Part shown: positions 37,716 through 49,024 of the stretch, piece after piece
Layout of the letters: every line of letters begins with the position of its first letter
How positions within the stretch are numbered: position 1 is the stretch's first letter
NCBI RefSeq assembly: GCF_905475395.1
Contig: NC_058342.1
Coordinates: forward strand, 1,374,501 to 1,438,500
DNA length: 64,000 nucleotides
Source: Chrysoperla carnea
Taxonomy: Eukaryota > Arthropoda > Insecta > Neuroptera > Chrysopidae
Direction of reading: 5' to 3'
Made by a program: the position numbers and the translations under genes
Notes under the pieces: model-generated
Told to the model about the DNA's origin: nothing
Seen by the model: only the letters and a program-made list of their open reading frames with translations
Databases searched by the model: none

Positions 37716-39404
37716 GAAAAGGATGTACACTACCTGAAGGCAGACAAGGGCAACTCAATCGTCATAATGGACAAAAATGATTATTCAGCAAAAATAGAAA
37801 AAATGCTCAACGAAGGTCCATACAGAGTTCAAAGATCGGATCCATTAATCACAATCGTAAACGATGTAAAGGACACTTTAAAAGCATGTCCAAAGTTGAT
37901 CAACAACCAACTAAAATTTCAATTACAGTGTTCGAACCCTGTAACACCTCGTCTATATTGTTTACCAAAAATACACAAACAAGATGGATCCATGCGACAC
38001 ATAGTTTCAGGTATAAATTCTCCAACATACAAAATTGCAAAATGGCTAGTAAACAAATTCCAAACATTAAATAACGAATCAGATTCGTCTTCCGTCAAAA
38101 ATAGTATTGATTTAATTAACAAAATAAAGGATACGGAATTGGCACCAAGTGCAGTTCTAATGTCATTTGATGTCAAAGCTTTGTTTCCCAGTGTTCCAAT
38201 ACCAGAAGCAATAAAAGCGTTCGAAAAATGGCTTAAAAATCAAGGTTTACACATGGATGAAGTAACAGAATTGGTAAAATTAACACGCCTATGCATGAGG
38301 CAAAATGTGTTTACCTTCGAAGGTAAATACTACAAACAAACATTTGGAACGTCTATGGGCAATCCGTTATCTCCGTTCTTGAGCAACATCTTCATGTCAG
38401 ACCTCGAAGAACAAGCCCAACAAACATTCAGTTATTTTCCCGCTGTCTGGTACAGGTATGTTGATGACATCTTCAATATTTTTGACACAGAAAAAGAAAA
38501 TCCACAAGATTTTCTTAATAAGCTGAACAACATGTACCCTTCAATTGATTTCACAACAGAAATCGGAAAGGACGGTTCGATTCCGTTCCTTGACATAAGA
38601 ATTTCCAAAAACACAAATTCTAAGAAACTAGATTTTGACATATACAGGAAACCAACACACACTGAAAGATACATCACAGGAGATTCAAACAGCCCACCAC
38701 AACACAAACTAGCCATTTGCAACTTCCTAGTGAACCGATTAATAAAAATACCATTATCCACCAGAAACTATTTCAAAGAATTAAAACATATCCACCAAGT
38801 TGCAATATACAACGGATTTGATCCACAAATAATCAAGAATATGATCCGAAAAGTAAAATTAAGAATACAAAGAAACAATTCAACAACTTTGAAACAAGAA
38901 CAAAACAGTATCGATAAAAAGAAATGGTGCAAACTTACATATTTTCAACCATACGTCAACAAATTAACAAAAGAACTGGGAGAACATAACCTAAAAATAG
39001 CACCCATTAGTAGAACAAAATTAAAACAGTTACTTGGAAATCCCAAAGATAAAATCAACATGGAACAACAATCGGGAATATATTGCATTGGATGTCAAAA
39101 TTGTTCCAAGAAGTATGTAGGTCAAAGTAGAAGACAAATTATCACAAGATTCAAAGAACATATGGGCCATTTAAAATATGGAAGAATTGAAAAATCATGT
39201 GTAGCCGCTCACGTTATCGAAAACGACCACAAAATTGACAAATCAAACCTTAAGCTCCTAAAATCAGTACCCAATCCTTGCGAATTAGACGCTTATGAAA
39301 GCATCTTCATTCAAATGATGGGTAATGAAGCAATGAACTTGGACAAAGAACCTATTCCAAATTCGGATCTAATAAAAATTGCAAAATCAAGGTTGAATTT
39401 CTAA
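37716..39404 (+). CDS. Penelope reverse transcriptase and GIY-YIG endonuclease (copy B)
   Basis: About 562 codons uninterrupted: KADKGNSIVIMDK, PRLYCLPKIHKQDG, FDVKALFPSVP (motif A), GTSMGNPLSPF (motif B), RYVDDIF (catalytic YVDD), then GIYCIGCQNC...YVGQSRRQI (GIY-YIG endonuclease) and a C-terminal EAMNLDKEPIPNSD. The open frame extends leftward into the Maverick repeat to 37656, adding about 20 chance residues without an ATG; the first in-frame ATG is near 37769. RT and EN domains look undamaged, but the N-terminal part is separated by the 20-kb Maverick, so it is unlikely to be functional. Confidence 0.9.
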   Translation, partial: EKDVHYLKADKGNSIVIMDKNDYSAKIEKMLNEGPYRVQRSDPLITIVNDVKDTLKACPKLINNQLKFQLQCSNPVTPRLYCLPKIHKQDGSMRHIVSGINSPTYKIAKWLVNKFQTLNNESDSSSVKNSIDLINKIKDTELAPSAVLMSFDVKALFPSVPIPEAIKAFEKWLKNQGLHMDEVTELVKLTRLCMRQNVFTFEGKYYKQTFGTSMGNPLSPFLSNIFMSDLEEQAQQTFSYFPAVWYRYVDDIFNIFDTEKENPQDFLNKLNNMYPSIDFTTEIGKDGSIPFLDIRISKNTNSKKLDFDIYRKPTHTERYITGDSNSPPQHKLAICNFLVNRLIKIPLSTRNYFKELKHIHQVAIYNGFDPQIIKNMIRKVKLRIQRNNSTTLKQEQNSIDKKKWCKLTYFQPYVNKLTKELGEHNLKIAPISRTKLKQLLGNPKDKINMEQQSGIYCIGCQNCSKKYVGQSRRQIITRFKEHMGHLKYGRIEKSCVAAHVIENDHKIDKSNLKLLKSVPNPCELDAYESIFIQMMGNEAMNLDKEPIPNSDLIKIAKSRLNF

Positions 39405-39694
39405 AATTTGTTAATACGTTATAAAAATAAAGGATTATTTATTTTTATGATTTATTTATAGTTTTTTAATTTAGGTTTGATTTGTAATTTATTATTTTAA
39501 ACGTCAAAAAATACTCGAATGGGCTTGCGCACAAGTATCACGCTCATTGGCCAGCATTAGTCAACTGATGAAAGTTGATTGGCTAGCGCCACTAATATTA
39601 CAATTTGACAGATACTGTGAACAGTATAAATTGTAAATACACGAAAGTAACAGTGTGCAGTCCGCCACCAAATTAGCAAAGAGCAACATTCACT

Positions 39695-39758
39695 AGCTAA
39701 TTCTTACTGATGATGACTACTTGGTAGTCGAAAATACGTATTTTAAAAATACAAAAAA
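39695..39758 (+). ncRNA. Candidate hammerhead ribozyme in Penelope copy B
   Basis: CTGATGA (39707-39713), helix II GACTAC/GTAGTC with a three-base loop, GAAA (39730-39733), then AATACGTATT, a perfect palindrome that can form a loopless helix III, best as a dimer. The strand before CTGATGA (TTCTTA) can pair in part with TAAAAAT after the expected cleavage position to give helix I. The short helix III fits the minimal hammerheads reported in Penelope-like elements. Folding by eye. Confidence 0.55.
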
Positions 39759-39791
39759 CTGATCTAGGAAATTGGGGCAAAAATCGAAATT

Positions 39792-40789
39792 TATAAAGAA
39801 TAATATGTTTCAGAATAAACTTAATGTTAATTAATGTCATCTTTTCAATTATATATGCAGTTATTTTCTCCTAGTGTGTTTCCTAACCCTAATATTACCT
39901 TAATTTTTAGGAAATGTGCAAAGCCATAAGATCTAAACGGGATCTGATCTCCCTTATCCATGTGTCCACAAGTTTAATAATAAACCACAAGTTATTTTTA
40001 CTGTGGTACGCAGATGAATTTTCTTTAAATTGAATATTTATTATCTTTAAAAGAAATGCTTGATTCACTTAAATTTAAAACATCTTTATTTACAAAATTT
40101 ATAACTAAATTTCTTTAAAACTTTTCTACCAAATTTATGACCTTTATCTAATTACATCTATTAGCAAATTGAAATATATATTTGGCATCAGCAAAGTTTT
40201 ATAATTCAAATCATAGCATAGCAGTGCACTAGCCGTAGATAGTTATTAAGATGAAAAATCGAAAGTCGAAAATTGAAAATGTAATGTATAATGTATATGA
40301 TATATGTATGTAAATGCTGTGACTATATATTCTTGATGTTAAATAGCCATTTTTCACGCCATTGTATCTCAGAAACCACTTGAGCCATAATGTTACACTT
40401 AGTTGAGATATACTCGGGAACGCCGTATATCAAATTTCACGTTCACGTCTTTCATCGTTTCCGAGCAATAACGCGTCAAAAATAGGCCACGCCATAAAAT
40501 TTTCTCTCACTCATATAAATTCACAGCTAAACTGAGAAGTGTTATAAGGTTGCGGTTTGGTACAGAACGCAAAATGAGAAATTTTGCTAATTAAAGGTGC
40601 ATTTACCTCCATATAAAATACCATGTTAAAATATGAACCAATCAGATAGCTGGTTTTTCTCAATAAACAGTTTGTATGGAAAATTAAATTACGCCTAAAA
40701 ATTCGTTTCTCATAATATTTTATTAAATTTTACAGTATTACAATACCACTCATCCAAAATACCATGTAGAGCACACATTTTTTGATTTT
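39792..40789. other. Non-coding DNA
   Basis: AT-rich sequence to the right of the Penelope element. No protein or RNA gene recognised. Confidence 0.5.
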
Positions 40790-40985
40790 TAAATCATAAG
40801 AACAAAAAATTAAATGTAAAAAATGTTTCTTATATAAAATAAAATACAACTTTTGCTTGAAACATTTTTTTGTAAAAATAAAAGTTTTCTCGTGAGAGAG
40901 CAAAGTGTGGCAAAAAATTAGTTTATCATTTCTGAAATAGCTCAAAAACGATAAGAGATAGAAGAAAAGTTTAAATGTTTCTTAC
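40790..40985. repeat. Imperfect tandem repeat left of BEL copy B (about 130-bp unit)
   Basis: Units combine TTCTTA(C/T)ATAAAA, ACTTTTGCTTGAAACATTTTTTTGTAAAAAT, GTTTTCTCGTGAGAGAGCAAA and AGCTCAAAAACGATAAGAGAT. The same unit, diverged, repeats to the right of the BEL element at 48081-48480, so the retrotransposon landed inside a minisatellite. Confidence 0.6.
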
Positions 40986-41474
40986 TGTTGGCGCCTAGAC
41001 TAATGCAATTAAATCAAATATCGATAAATAAAAATTAGTTTAATGAACCGATACCTAAGAGGTCGGCACTAGCTTATTTGAAAAAAAAAATATTTTTTAT
41101 TTTTTTTGTTTTTGTACAAAATCTCGATTAGTACATTTAATAGTCCAGTTAGTTTAAAATCGATCCCAGTTAGTTGGTTTTGTATTTTTAAAAGTTGTCC
41201 ATTCTAGTTGGTTTGGAATAGTTTAATGTAAATTTAGTTTTTTTGAAATTAATTCAGCTAGTTGAGATTATTTCTTAATATCGAAGGAATTTTAGTGATT
41301 CGAAACAAAGTTAATTTTAATACCAACAATTATATTATATTAAGTGAACTTGGATCACAACCAACATATTAGCGGCAGAATAACATCAGCCGACAGTTGG
41401 TAATTTATCCATAATTTCCTTTTTCAGAGTTTACCCTAAATCACCAATCAAAACCGGTGAAATTCAGTTAAGGT
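40986..41474 (+). repeat. 5' LTR of BEL/Pao copy B
   Basis: Matches 47642-48076 from TGTTGGCGCC through AAACCGGTGAAATTCAGTTAA, with many differences and an extra stretch of T/A runs near 41080-41145. The true 3' limit is unclear: the primer-site-like sequence is 115 bp further on. An old insertion, judging by divergence. Confidence 0.75.
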
Positions 41475-41590
41475 AAGTCAAAAACGAATTTATTTTTTTA
41501 TAATTGTTTTTTAGGTTTCGAATCAAATTATTTTTTCGTTAGCATACAGTCCACACTTGTGGACGTTGCAGTTAGGCGTGTCCATACATT

Positions 41591-41608
41591 TGATCCTTCA
41601 AACCGGAT
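41591..41608 (+). promoter_or_regulatory. Degenerate primer-binding site of BEL copy B
   Basis: TGATCCTTCAAACCGGAT is a diverged version of the TGGTCCTTCGAGCCGGAT site of copy A at 6951. It lies further from the LTR end than expected. Confidence 0.45.
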
Positions 41609-42365
41609 CATATTGAATCATTTTTGATTCAATTTGGATTTAGAATTTTTTCGTTTAATATTTAATGGATGTTATATTAAACAATATCGATATTCGATTA
41701 ATTCGATTTAGTATGATTTAATTTAAACCTTCAACATACTTAATCGAAATTATCATTTGGTTGGATAACAAACACGCGGTCTGTATTACGTGATTTTCGA
41801 CTTGTTGTTTTATAAAAATAAAATAGAATTTGTGTGTTCAAATTATATAGCAGTGATTTACAAAAATCTGTTGAATAATTAAATTTATTTCGTAGTAACA
41901 ATCAATAATTTGATTCAATCATTTGTTGAAATATTTATTATAATTATTGATAATTTTCGAATTTCTTTTTATCTTCAATTTTATTTATTTGACGATTATT
42001 TTAGATTTTCGATGCAAGAGCTTATTCCAATTTTAAATATTTATTGCTGAAATATTTATTGTAATTAAGGATTATTTTCGATTTTTATATTATCTTCAAT
42101 TTTATTCATTTGTCGATTATTTTAGATTTCATAAAATAATTTTAGATTTTCGATTCAAAAGCTTATTCCAGTTTTATTCGATTCTGATAAATTATCCGTT
42201 TCCAATCTACCTGTTATTCAATTTAGTATTTAATTGTTTTAATATTTAATTAATTAAATTATTTATTATTTCGTATTCATATAACAATTCTTTAATATTT
42301 CATTCCCATATTTAGTTTACATTTTTATTACATTTGAGTATTATTTGGCAAACGAAAAAGATTAA

Positions 42366-43720
42366 ATGGCGAGTAGTAATGAGGCTAAACTGAAACTTCT
42401 CAATAGACGAAAAGAAATGTTTTCCGAAAAATTAAAAAATTACACGATTACTTTAAGGGTATCGATAATGTAACAGTGTGTAAAAATTTCCTTACAAAAA
42501 TCAAATGTTTAGAGGAAACCAAGGCTAGTTACTTCGATATTATTGAAAGGATAAATGAATTGAATTTAAAAATGAATCTCGATTTTGTACCCAATTTTCA
42601 ACTACTCGAGGCTTTCGAAGATTTATATTGTGAAATGTTAACTTGCGCTGAAGATATTACTCCGAAAGTCGAAGTCAAAGTCAAAGAGGCATCTGCTTCC
42701 AGTTTAGAATGATCTTCTCGAATGATGCCTAAGCTGGCTAAATTATCTCTGCCTACATTGCCCGGTAATAGCCAAGAATGGCCACTCTTTTATGAGTGTT
42801 TTAAGTCCTCCATTCACACTAATAGTCGATTGAGTAATGCGGACAAAATAAATTATTTAATAGGACAGCTTTGGGGGAGGGCAAAAAATGTTTGTACAGG
42901 CGTACCCCCTGTTGGATCGAATTATCCAAATATTTGGGACAAGCTCTGCGAAAGGTATCAAAACCCACGTATCCTGACCGGTTCGTACCTGCCACAAATT
43001 TTGGCTTTTAAACCTGCATAGTCAGCTTCTGGCAAAAATTTGGATAATATCTTAGACAGATGTGATGCATCATACCGTGCCCTACGGGAATTGGACATAG
43101 TTGATTTATTAGATGTTACCTACGCATATTTATTGTGGTCGAAATGAGATCCAGATTCGCATAATATGTTTGAAAATACTCGAAGAAATTCCAGTATTTT
43201 CACTTATGCGGAAATTACTGCATTTATCAAGCACCAGATTCAAATATACAATGGCATATTAGGTTATGGAAAATCCAATTTGACATACCGAAATTCAAAA
43301 TCGAAATCACACGCATTTTTGGAGAAACCAATCGGGTAAGAAATCGTTGTTTAATTTGTAACTTCAATCAACATACGGATATAAAAAATTGTAAAAAATT
43401 TCTAGATAAATCTGCATCGGATAGATTTAAAATAATAAAAGGGAAAGGTATGTGCATTAATTGTTTTGCAAATCACAAGGTTGTACAATGTAAAAGTCTG
43501 TCCGTATGTAACGCCAATATAAACACAATAGTTTGCTACATTTCGTCAAGCCCCCAAACAAGGAGGGAAAAGTCAGCGTATGTAATAATGGTATAAGTAT
43601 AGGTCAGGGAAGTTCCGTTGTGGGTCAAAGTGGTTCTTCTTACAGTCCAAGTAGCCCCGGAGTAGCTCAACGTCAGCATTTTGTTCGACAGTCGATGATT
43701 CTATAATCAAATACAGGTTT
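42366..43720 (+). pseudogene. BEL/Pao Gag and protease remnants (copy B)
   Basis: Starts at ATG 42366 (MASSNEAKLKLLNRRKEMF), soon frameshifted. 42476-42712 and 42722-43021 hold the Gag DUF1759 region (KLSLPTLPGNSQEWPLFYECF, then RYQNPRILTGSYL). Around 43337-43525 a Cys/His zinc-knuckle cluster is readable (CLICNFNQHTDIKNC, MCINCFANHKVVQC). Protease traces follow to about 43830. Multiple stops; not functional. Confidence 0.75.
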
Positions 43721-43819
43721 ACAGTGTTGTTGTCAACGGTAATTGTCCATGTCTACAATCATGTCGGTGTACGTTCCTTGTTAGTTTTGGTGGCCAGGGG
43801 AATTTTTTGACGGAAAATT

Positions 43820-46025
43820 GTGCTAAGAAACTTCGAGTCGTGGGAACATTTTTATTATCTACCATTAGCGGATAATAAATTTTATGAGCCTGGTACTATA
43901 GAGGGCATATTAGGGGCTCAAATGTTTGCCACTTTGTTAGAATCACGTAAAATTGAAAGTAAAGTAAATTCACTTATTGCCTTGAAACAAAATTGGTTTT
44001 CGAAATAATGGGCTGTGTACCCAATTTTCCATTAGCATCCATGTCAGTACAATCTTTTTACACTCAGGCGAAACAGCCATTAGAAAAGTTGGTGCGTAAG
44101 TTTTGGGAATTAGAGGACATTCAAACACAAAAATTCCAGAGTCCAGAAGATGTGGAAATTTTTTGCTTCGACCATAATGCGTGAGAATTCGGGACGTTAT
44201 GTGGTAAATTTAACATTTAAATATAGCGCCAATAAATTGGGCGAGTCGTACACATCCGCTTTAAAACGATTTAAAGCTTTTGAATATAAATTCGATAAAA
44301 ACCCAATTGCCATAGTTAGGGAACACACAGTGCCGTAATTAGGGAACATTTAGAAAAGGGTTATATATCTTCAATAAAAAATAACCCTTCTATCCCTCAT
44401 TATTTCATTCCACAACATGGTGTGTTTATACCGGACAGTGTGTCCACCCCCCTTCGATGTGGGTCCGATGCAAGCGCTAAAACTACAAAGCAAGTATCCT
44501 AGAATGGCTTGCTTTATACTGGCGCTTAACTACAATCGGATGTTTATTTATAAATTTTCGTTTGTTTTCGGTCGCATTCACAGCAGATATTCGTCAAATG
44601 TATTTGAGAATCGGAATGCATCCAGATCATAGAAAATATCAATTAATATTATGGCGCTTCTTAAAAACTGACTAAATTTCGGTATATTCGTTAGACACGA
44701 TTAGTTTTGGTGTAAAGAGGTTATGTTTGGTGTAAAACAATTGGCGTTAGATGAAGCCGACAAATACCCGTTAGCTCCGTTAATTGTTCAACGTGATTTT
44801 TTCATAGACGACTTGGTCACAAGCGACAACACAGCCAAGGAAGCTACGGAACTATATTCGCAACTATTATTCGGAATTATTATTATTATTATTATTTTTA
44901 TTGACTTATTTGCATCGGCCCAATTGGAATTAACAAAATGGGCGACAAATTCTCAGAAATTTTTTGCTTTTGTGCCTGAAAAGGACCGTTCTCCAAAAAT
45001 AGTATCCTATGATTCAGACAGTTTAAAAATATTGGGTATGCAGTGGTACCCTCATTCGGATGTTTTCACTTTTAGTATTAATGCCGAACTTAGACCCTGC
45101 ACTAAACGTAATGTACTCTCGACAATCGTTTGATCCGTTAGGTATATTAGTACCTGTAACACTATTGATAAAACTATTCAAAAAATCATGGATTTTAAAA
45201 TTGAATTGGGGCGAGGCTCCTGATAGGGAACTTTGTACATTCTGGAAAATTTTCAAACTGATTTAAAATTTTTCGTTAAAAAATCGTTACAAATTCCTCG
45301 TTATTTTGGGGTAATTAAAGATTTACCGGTAGAGTTAATCGAATTTTGCGACGCTTGTTTAGAATCTTATGGCGCTATGATTTACATTAGGACGGTTACA
45401 CCGACTAATAAAATATTGATTAATCTAGTATGAGCACAAACCAAGATAGCTCCAATGCGAACGGTATCCATTTCAAGATTGGAGATGTGTGCGGCTGTTT
45501 TGTTGGCCAGATTGCTGAAATTGGTTATGTCCAGTTTGGAACCGCGCGTTCAGGTTCGAAAATTATTTGCATTTAACGATTCGACAATAATATTAAATGT
45601 GATTGGATCCACACCCTATCCTTGGCAAACATTTGTTGCCAACCGAGATTCAGTAATACAATCGTGAATCCCAAGCGAAAATTTGTTTCATGTAGAGGGG
45701 GTACAAAATATTAGCGATGTACTTTCTCGAGGATTAAGTCCATCTCAATTCATGAAAATGCCTAATTGGATTACGGGTCAAGAGTGGTTAACATTAGAAC
45801 CTTCATCTTGGCCAATAAGAAAAATAACTGTTAATTTGGACGTTATGCCTGAAGAAAAATTAACGGTTATGATTTCTACTCAAGGGCAGGAAAATTCTGT
45901 ATATTCATTTATTCAGAAAATTTCTTCTTGGAAAAAAATGATTCGAACAACCGTTTCCATTTTAAGATTTATAAAAATTTTGTCTTCTAATGGAAGCATT
46001 AGCCTCCTATTTAGTTCAAGCTGAA
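43820..46025 (+). pseudogene. BEL/Pao reverse transcriptase/RNase H remnants (copy B)
   Basis: Fragments in shifting frames: PLEKLVRKFWELEDIQ (about 44070), the RT catalytic-site equivalent FFIDDLVTS (about 44800, FIDD rather than YMDD), an ATT microsatellite expansion inside the RT at 44878-44898, LIEFCDACLESYGAMIYIRT (about 45335, RNase H start), MRTVSISRLEMCAAVLLARL (about 45455) and DVLSRGLSPSQF (about 45715). Order fits BEL/Pao Pol throughout. Confidence 0.75.
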
Positions 46026-46099
46026 TTAGCCTTATTAGTTAGGATGATTCAAAATCACCATTTTGCGATATTCGATCGTTGAAAAATAGTAGTATTTCC

Positions 46100-47300
46100 A
46101 CTGCTAATTTACGACCACTTAGTCTTTAAGACTAAGAGCAAAAGCATCTACTACTTCTCCCTAAAAGGGATAATTTTATTAATTTATTAATTAAAAATTG
46201 TCATAGAGGAAACTTACATACAGGGCCATCGTTAGTTTCATCCATATTACGCCAAAAATATTGGATACTTGGCGCCCGTAATACAATTAGGCATAACTTG
46301 AGGAAGTGCAACCATTGTTTTAAATTAAATCTGTTTTCCCAAAATGGCGGATTTACTTTCAGTTAGAGTTGCACAAACTTCAAAATTCTTTTTGCATGTT
46401 GGGGTTCATTTGGCAGGACCATTCTTCATTACTATGAGTCGGAATCGTGAAGTAAAGAGTCAAAAGGCATACTTATGTTTATTTATAGGCTTATGTACCA
46501 AAGCTCTCCATTTAGAACTTGTGTCGGATTTATTAACCGATCTATTTTTGGCTTCATTCAGATGCCTTTTATCCAGAAGGGGTGCGGGTTCAGTGGTATA
46601 CTCCGATAGTGGTACTAACTTTATTGGAGCCAAAAACGAATTAGAAAGTTTATACAAATTATTGTATTCCGATGAATTTGAAAAAAAAATGGGCTAACTA
46701 GTTAGCTCATCGGAAAATCATCTGGAAATTGCAAGCCCCGCTTAGCCAACACTTTTCCGGAATATGGGAATGCCAAGTAAAATGTGTTAAGACCCATTTT
46801 TACAAGGTTGTTGGGTATGAATAGGGTATTGGTTCAAATAGAGGCATAACTAAATTCCAGGCCTCTATCTGGTTAAGTACGGACCCTAACGATTCCATAC
46901 CTTTGACACCAGCTAATTTTCTTACTATAACCCCATTAGATTCATCACCTTCATCAAGTGCTCCAAACCATCCGGTAAATTTGCTCGATCGCAAACGATT
47001 ATTGGAGCACTTGGTAGAAGGGTTCTGGAAACGGTGGAAAAAAGATGACTTGACACAATTGAAAGAACGGCAAAAATGGAATGTTCTCCTATCCAATTAG
47101 GAACCCTGGTTATTATTATACAAGGTAACGTACCCGTTCTTCGTCGGCCAGTCGGTATGGTCGAAAAATTATTCCCCGGCATAGATGGCATTGTTCGGGT
47201 CGCTGAGGTTAAAACTAAATCGGGTCTATGTAAACGACCAGTTGTGAAGTTATGTCCCAATAATCAAGGTTTTCATCGGTTTTGCCCACCATCACTTTAG
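46100..47300 (+). pseudogene. BEL/Pao integrase remnants (copy B)
   Basis: 46344-46697 encodes the rve core (GVHLAGPFFITM, CTKALHLELVSDL, VVYSDSGTNFIGAKNELE). After stops, 46903-47300 holds the C-terminal DUF5641 region (TPANFLTITPLD, LGTLVIIIQGN, GIVRVAEVKTKSG). Broken by several stops and a shift near 46700. Confidence 0.75.
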
Positions 47301-47641
47301 TAATTTTAGTTTTAGTTTTTTTTTTTTTTTTTTTACAAATTCAATAACACTATTTAGTTATTCGGTTTTTCGATATTTTGATTTTGATTTTCATTATAAT
47401 TTCAGATAATATAAAATTAAATTGTCTTTATTTTAAAATACATTTAGTAACTTTAAGTCTACTAGTTATTGTACTGTGTATTATTTGACACTTTGGTTGG
47501 TTATTTATGTTGCGTTGTAGACTTATTATATACTCTAGACTGCTCATTGCATATCGTATGAAAAAATTATTAGTTTCAGAAGCGTTTTTCTGAGTTGGCT
47601 CAAAAAATATCGTTCTGAATGGAGGTGGCGGGGGGGGGCTA

Positions 47642-48080
47642 TGTTGGCGCCTAGACTAATCGAATCAAATCAAATATCGATAAATAAAAATTAGTTAAAT
47701 CAACCGACACATTATTAGGTCGGCACTAGTTTATTTGTAAAAAATATATTCAGTTAGTTTAAAATCGATCCCAGTTAGTTGGTTTTGTATTTTTAAAAGT
47801 TGTCCATTCCAGGTAGTTTGGAATAGTTTAATGTAAATTTAGTTTTTTTGAAATTAATTCAGCTAGTTGAGTTTATTTCTTAATATCGAAGGAATTTTAG
47901 TGATTCAAAACATAGTTAATTTTAATACAAACAATTATATTAAATTAAGTGAACTTGGATCACAACCAATATATTAGCGGTAGAATAACATCAGCCGACA
48001 ATTGGTGATTTATTCATAATTCCCTTTTTCAGAGTTTACCCTAAATCACCAATCAAAACCGGTGAAATTCAGTTAATCCT
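47642..48080 (+). repeat. 3' LTR of BEL/Pao copy B
   Basis: Follows a purine-rich tract (GGAGGTGGCGGGGGGGGG, 47621-47638), the expected polypurine tract. It ends just before the TSD CTTAC. Confidence 0.75.
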
Positions 48081-48480
48081 CTTACATAAAAATTAACAAC
48101 TTTTGTTCGACACATTTTTTTATAAATATAATTGTTTTTCGTACCATACAGAAAATAGATTAAAATTCAATTGTATTTCTATTTTCTTTGTAGCTCAAAA
48201 ACCATAAAAGTTTTTATATATATGCAAAGGTTTCTCATAATAAAATAAGCAACTTGAACTGCTCGAAACATTTTTTCGTAAAAATAATTGTTTTCCCGTG
48301 AAGAGCAAACTAAGTAAAATATTAACTTACTATTTTCGCAAAAACCGTAAGAGATAAAAAAAAATTAAGTATAAAACATGTTCCTTACATAAAAATAAGA
48401 CACTTTTATTTGAAACGTTTTTTCGAAAACACAATTGTTTTCCCTCGAGAGAGTAAATATAAAGTTAATTAATCTTTTTT
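48081..48480. repeat. Tandem repeat right of BEL copy B (about 130-bp unit)
   Basis: About three diverged units, each with CTTACATAAAA, ACTTTT(A/G)TT(C/T)GA, CA(C/T)TTTTTT and AATTGTTTTCCC-type segments. It continues the array interrupted at 40985. Confidence 0.6.
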
Positions 48481-49024
48481 TTTATGACATTTTTTTACAT
48501 AATATTATTTATTAAAACAATATTCATATTTAAAAGAAATTTGTGACCTTTTATTAAAAAGCTTACTATGGATATGTAATTTAACCATTAAATATTTTTA
48601 TTTTATTTTTAGTGTATAAAAATTACTTACATTCTATTTAGGTAATTTTTTCTACTATGGATAGAGCAGTTGGTTGGGTTCTGAAGTTTTCAGCCCTTGC
48701 ATTCAAAAATGGACACTACTTAAATTATTTGACTTACATAAATTTTCTATTTAATTATTTATATTATATTTCAATTACCAAACATTATTTTTGTAAAAAA
48801 ATTCACAAATTTATTGCATTAATAATTCATACCATGGCCTGGTTACTTCAAAAGGAGAAGAGATTTTAAAATTTCAATTGAATAAAATAATATAAATATT
48901 TATATGAAATAAAGTTAGTATTTGGCATAGCTTATATTACAATTATATCAGAAATTTAATAATGTTTTATTTCATTTGAATAATTTATGTGTAATATTTT
49001 TTAATCCAGTCAAATTACACTTTG
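48481..49024. other. Non-coding AT-rich DNA
   Basis: No gene seen. A short plus-strand ORF (48657-48869) has low-complexity composition and no family resemblance. Confidence 0.45.

Larger units (their letters stand above)
37716..39791 (+). mobile_element. Penelope-like element, copy B (3' part, right of Maverick 1)
   Basis: Continues the element whose 5' stub is at 17377-17533. The coding frame resumes exactly after the Maverick TSD (GAAAAG, then GATGTACAC). It is nearly identical to copy A in inverse orientation out to 39791, beyond which the two flanks differ. Joined, copy B would still be 5'-truncated, typical of Penelope insertions. Confidence 0.88.
40986..48080 (+). mobile_element. BEL/Pao LTR retrotransposon, copy B (decayed, 7.1 kb)
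   Basis: LTR-like ends begin TGTTGGCGCCTAGACTAA at 40986 and 47642; TSD CTTAC at 40981-40985 and 48081-48085. The interior has the BEL/Pao gene order but is full of stops and frameshifts. It is a different family from copy A: LTRs and proteins share the architecture, not close sequence. Confidence 0.85.

Noticed and set aside
41460-41512. Consensus splice donor (AAGGTAAGT) and acceptor near the 5' LTR end of BEL copy B
   Set aside because: The element is decayed and the 3' LTR does not preserve the donor, so a functional leader intron cannot be supported.
48657-48869. 70-codon ORF right of BEL copy B
   Set aside because: Low-complexity, no domain, no supporting signals.
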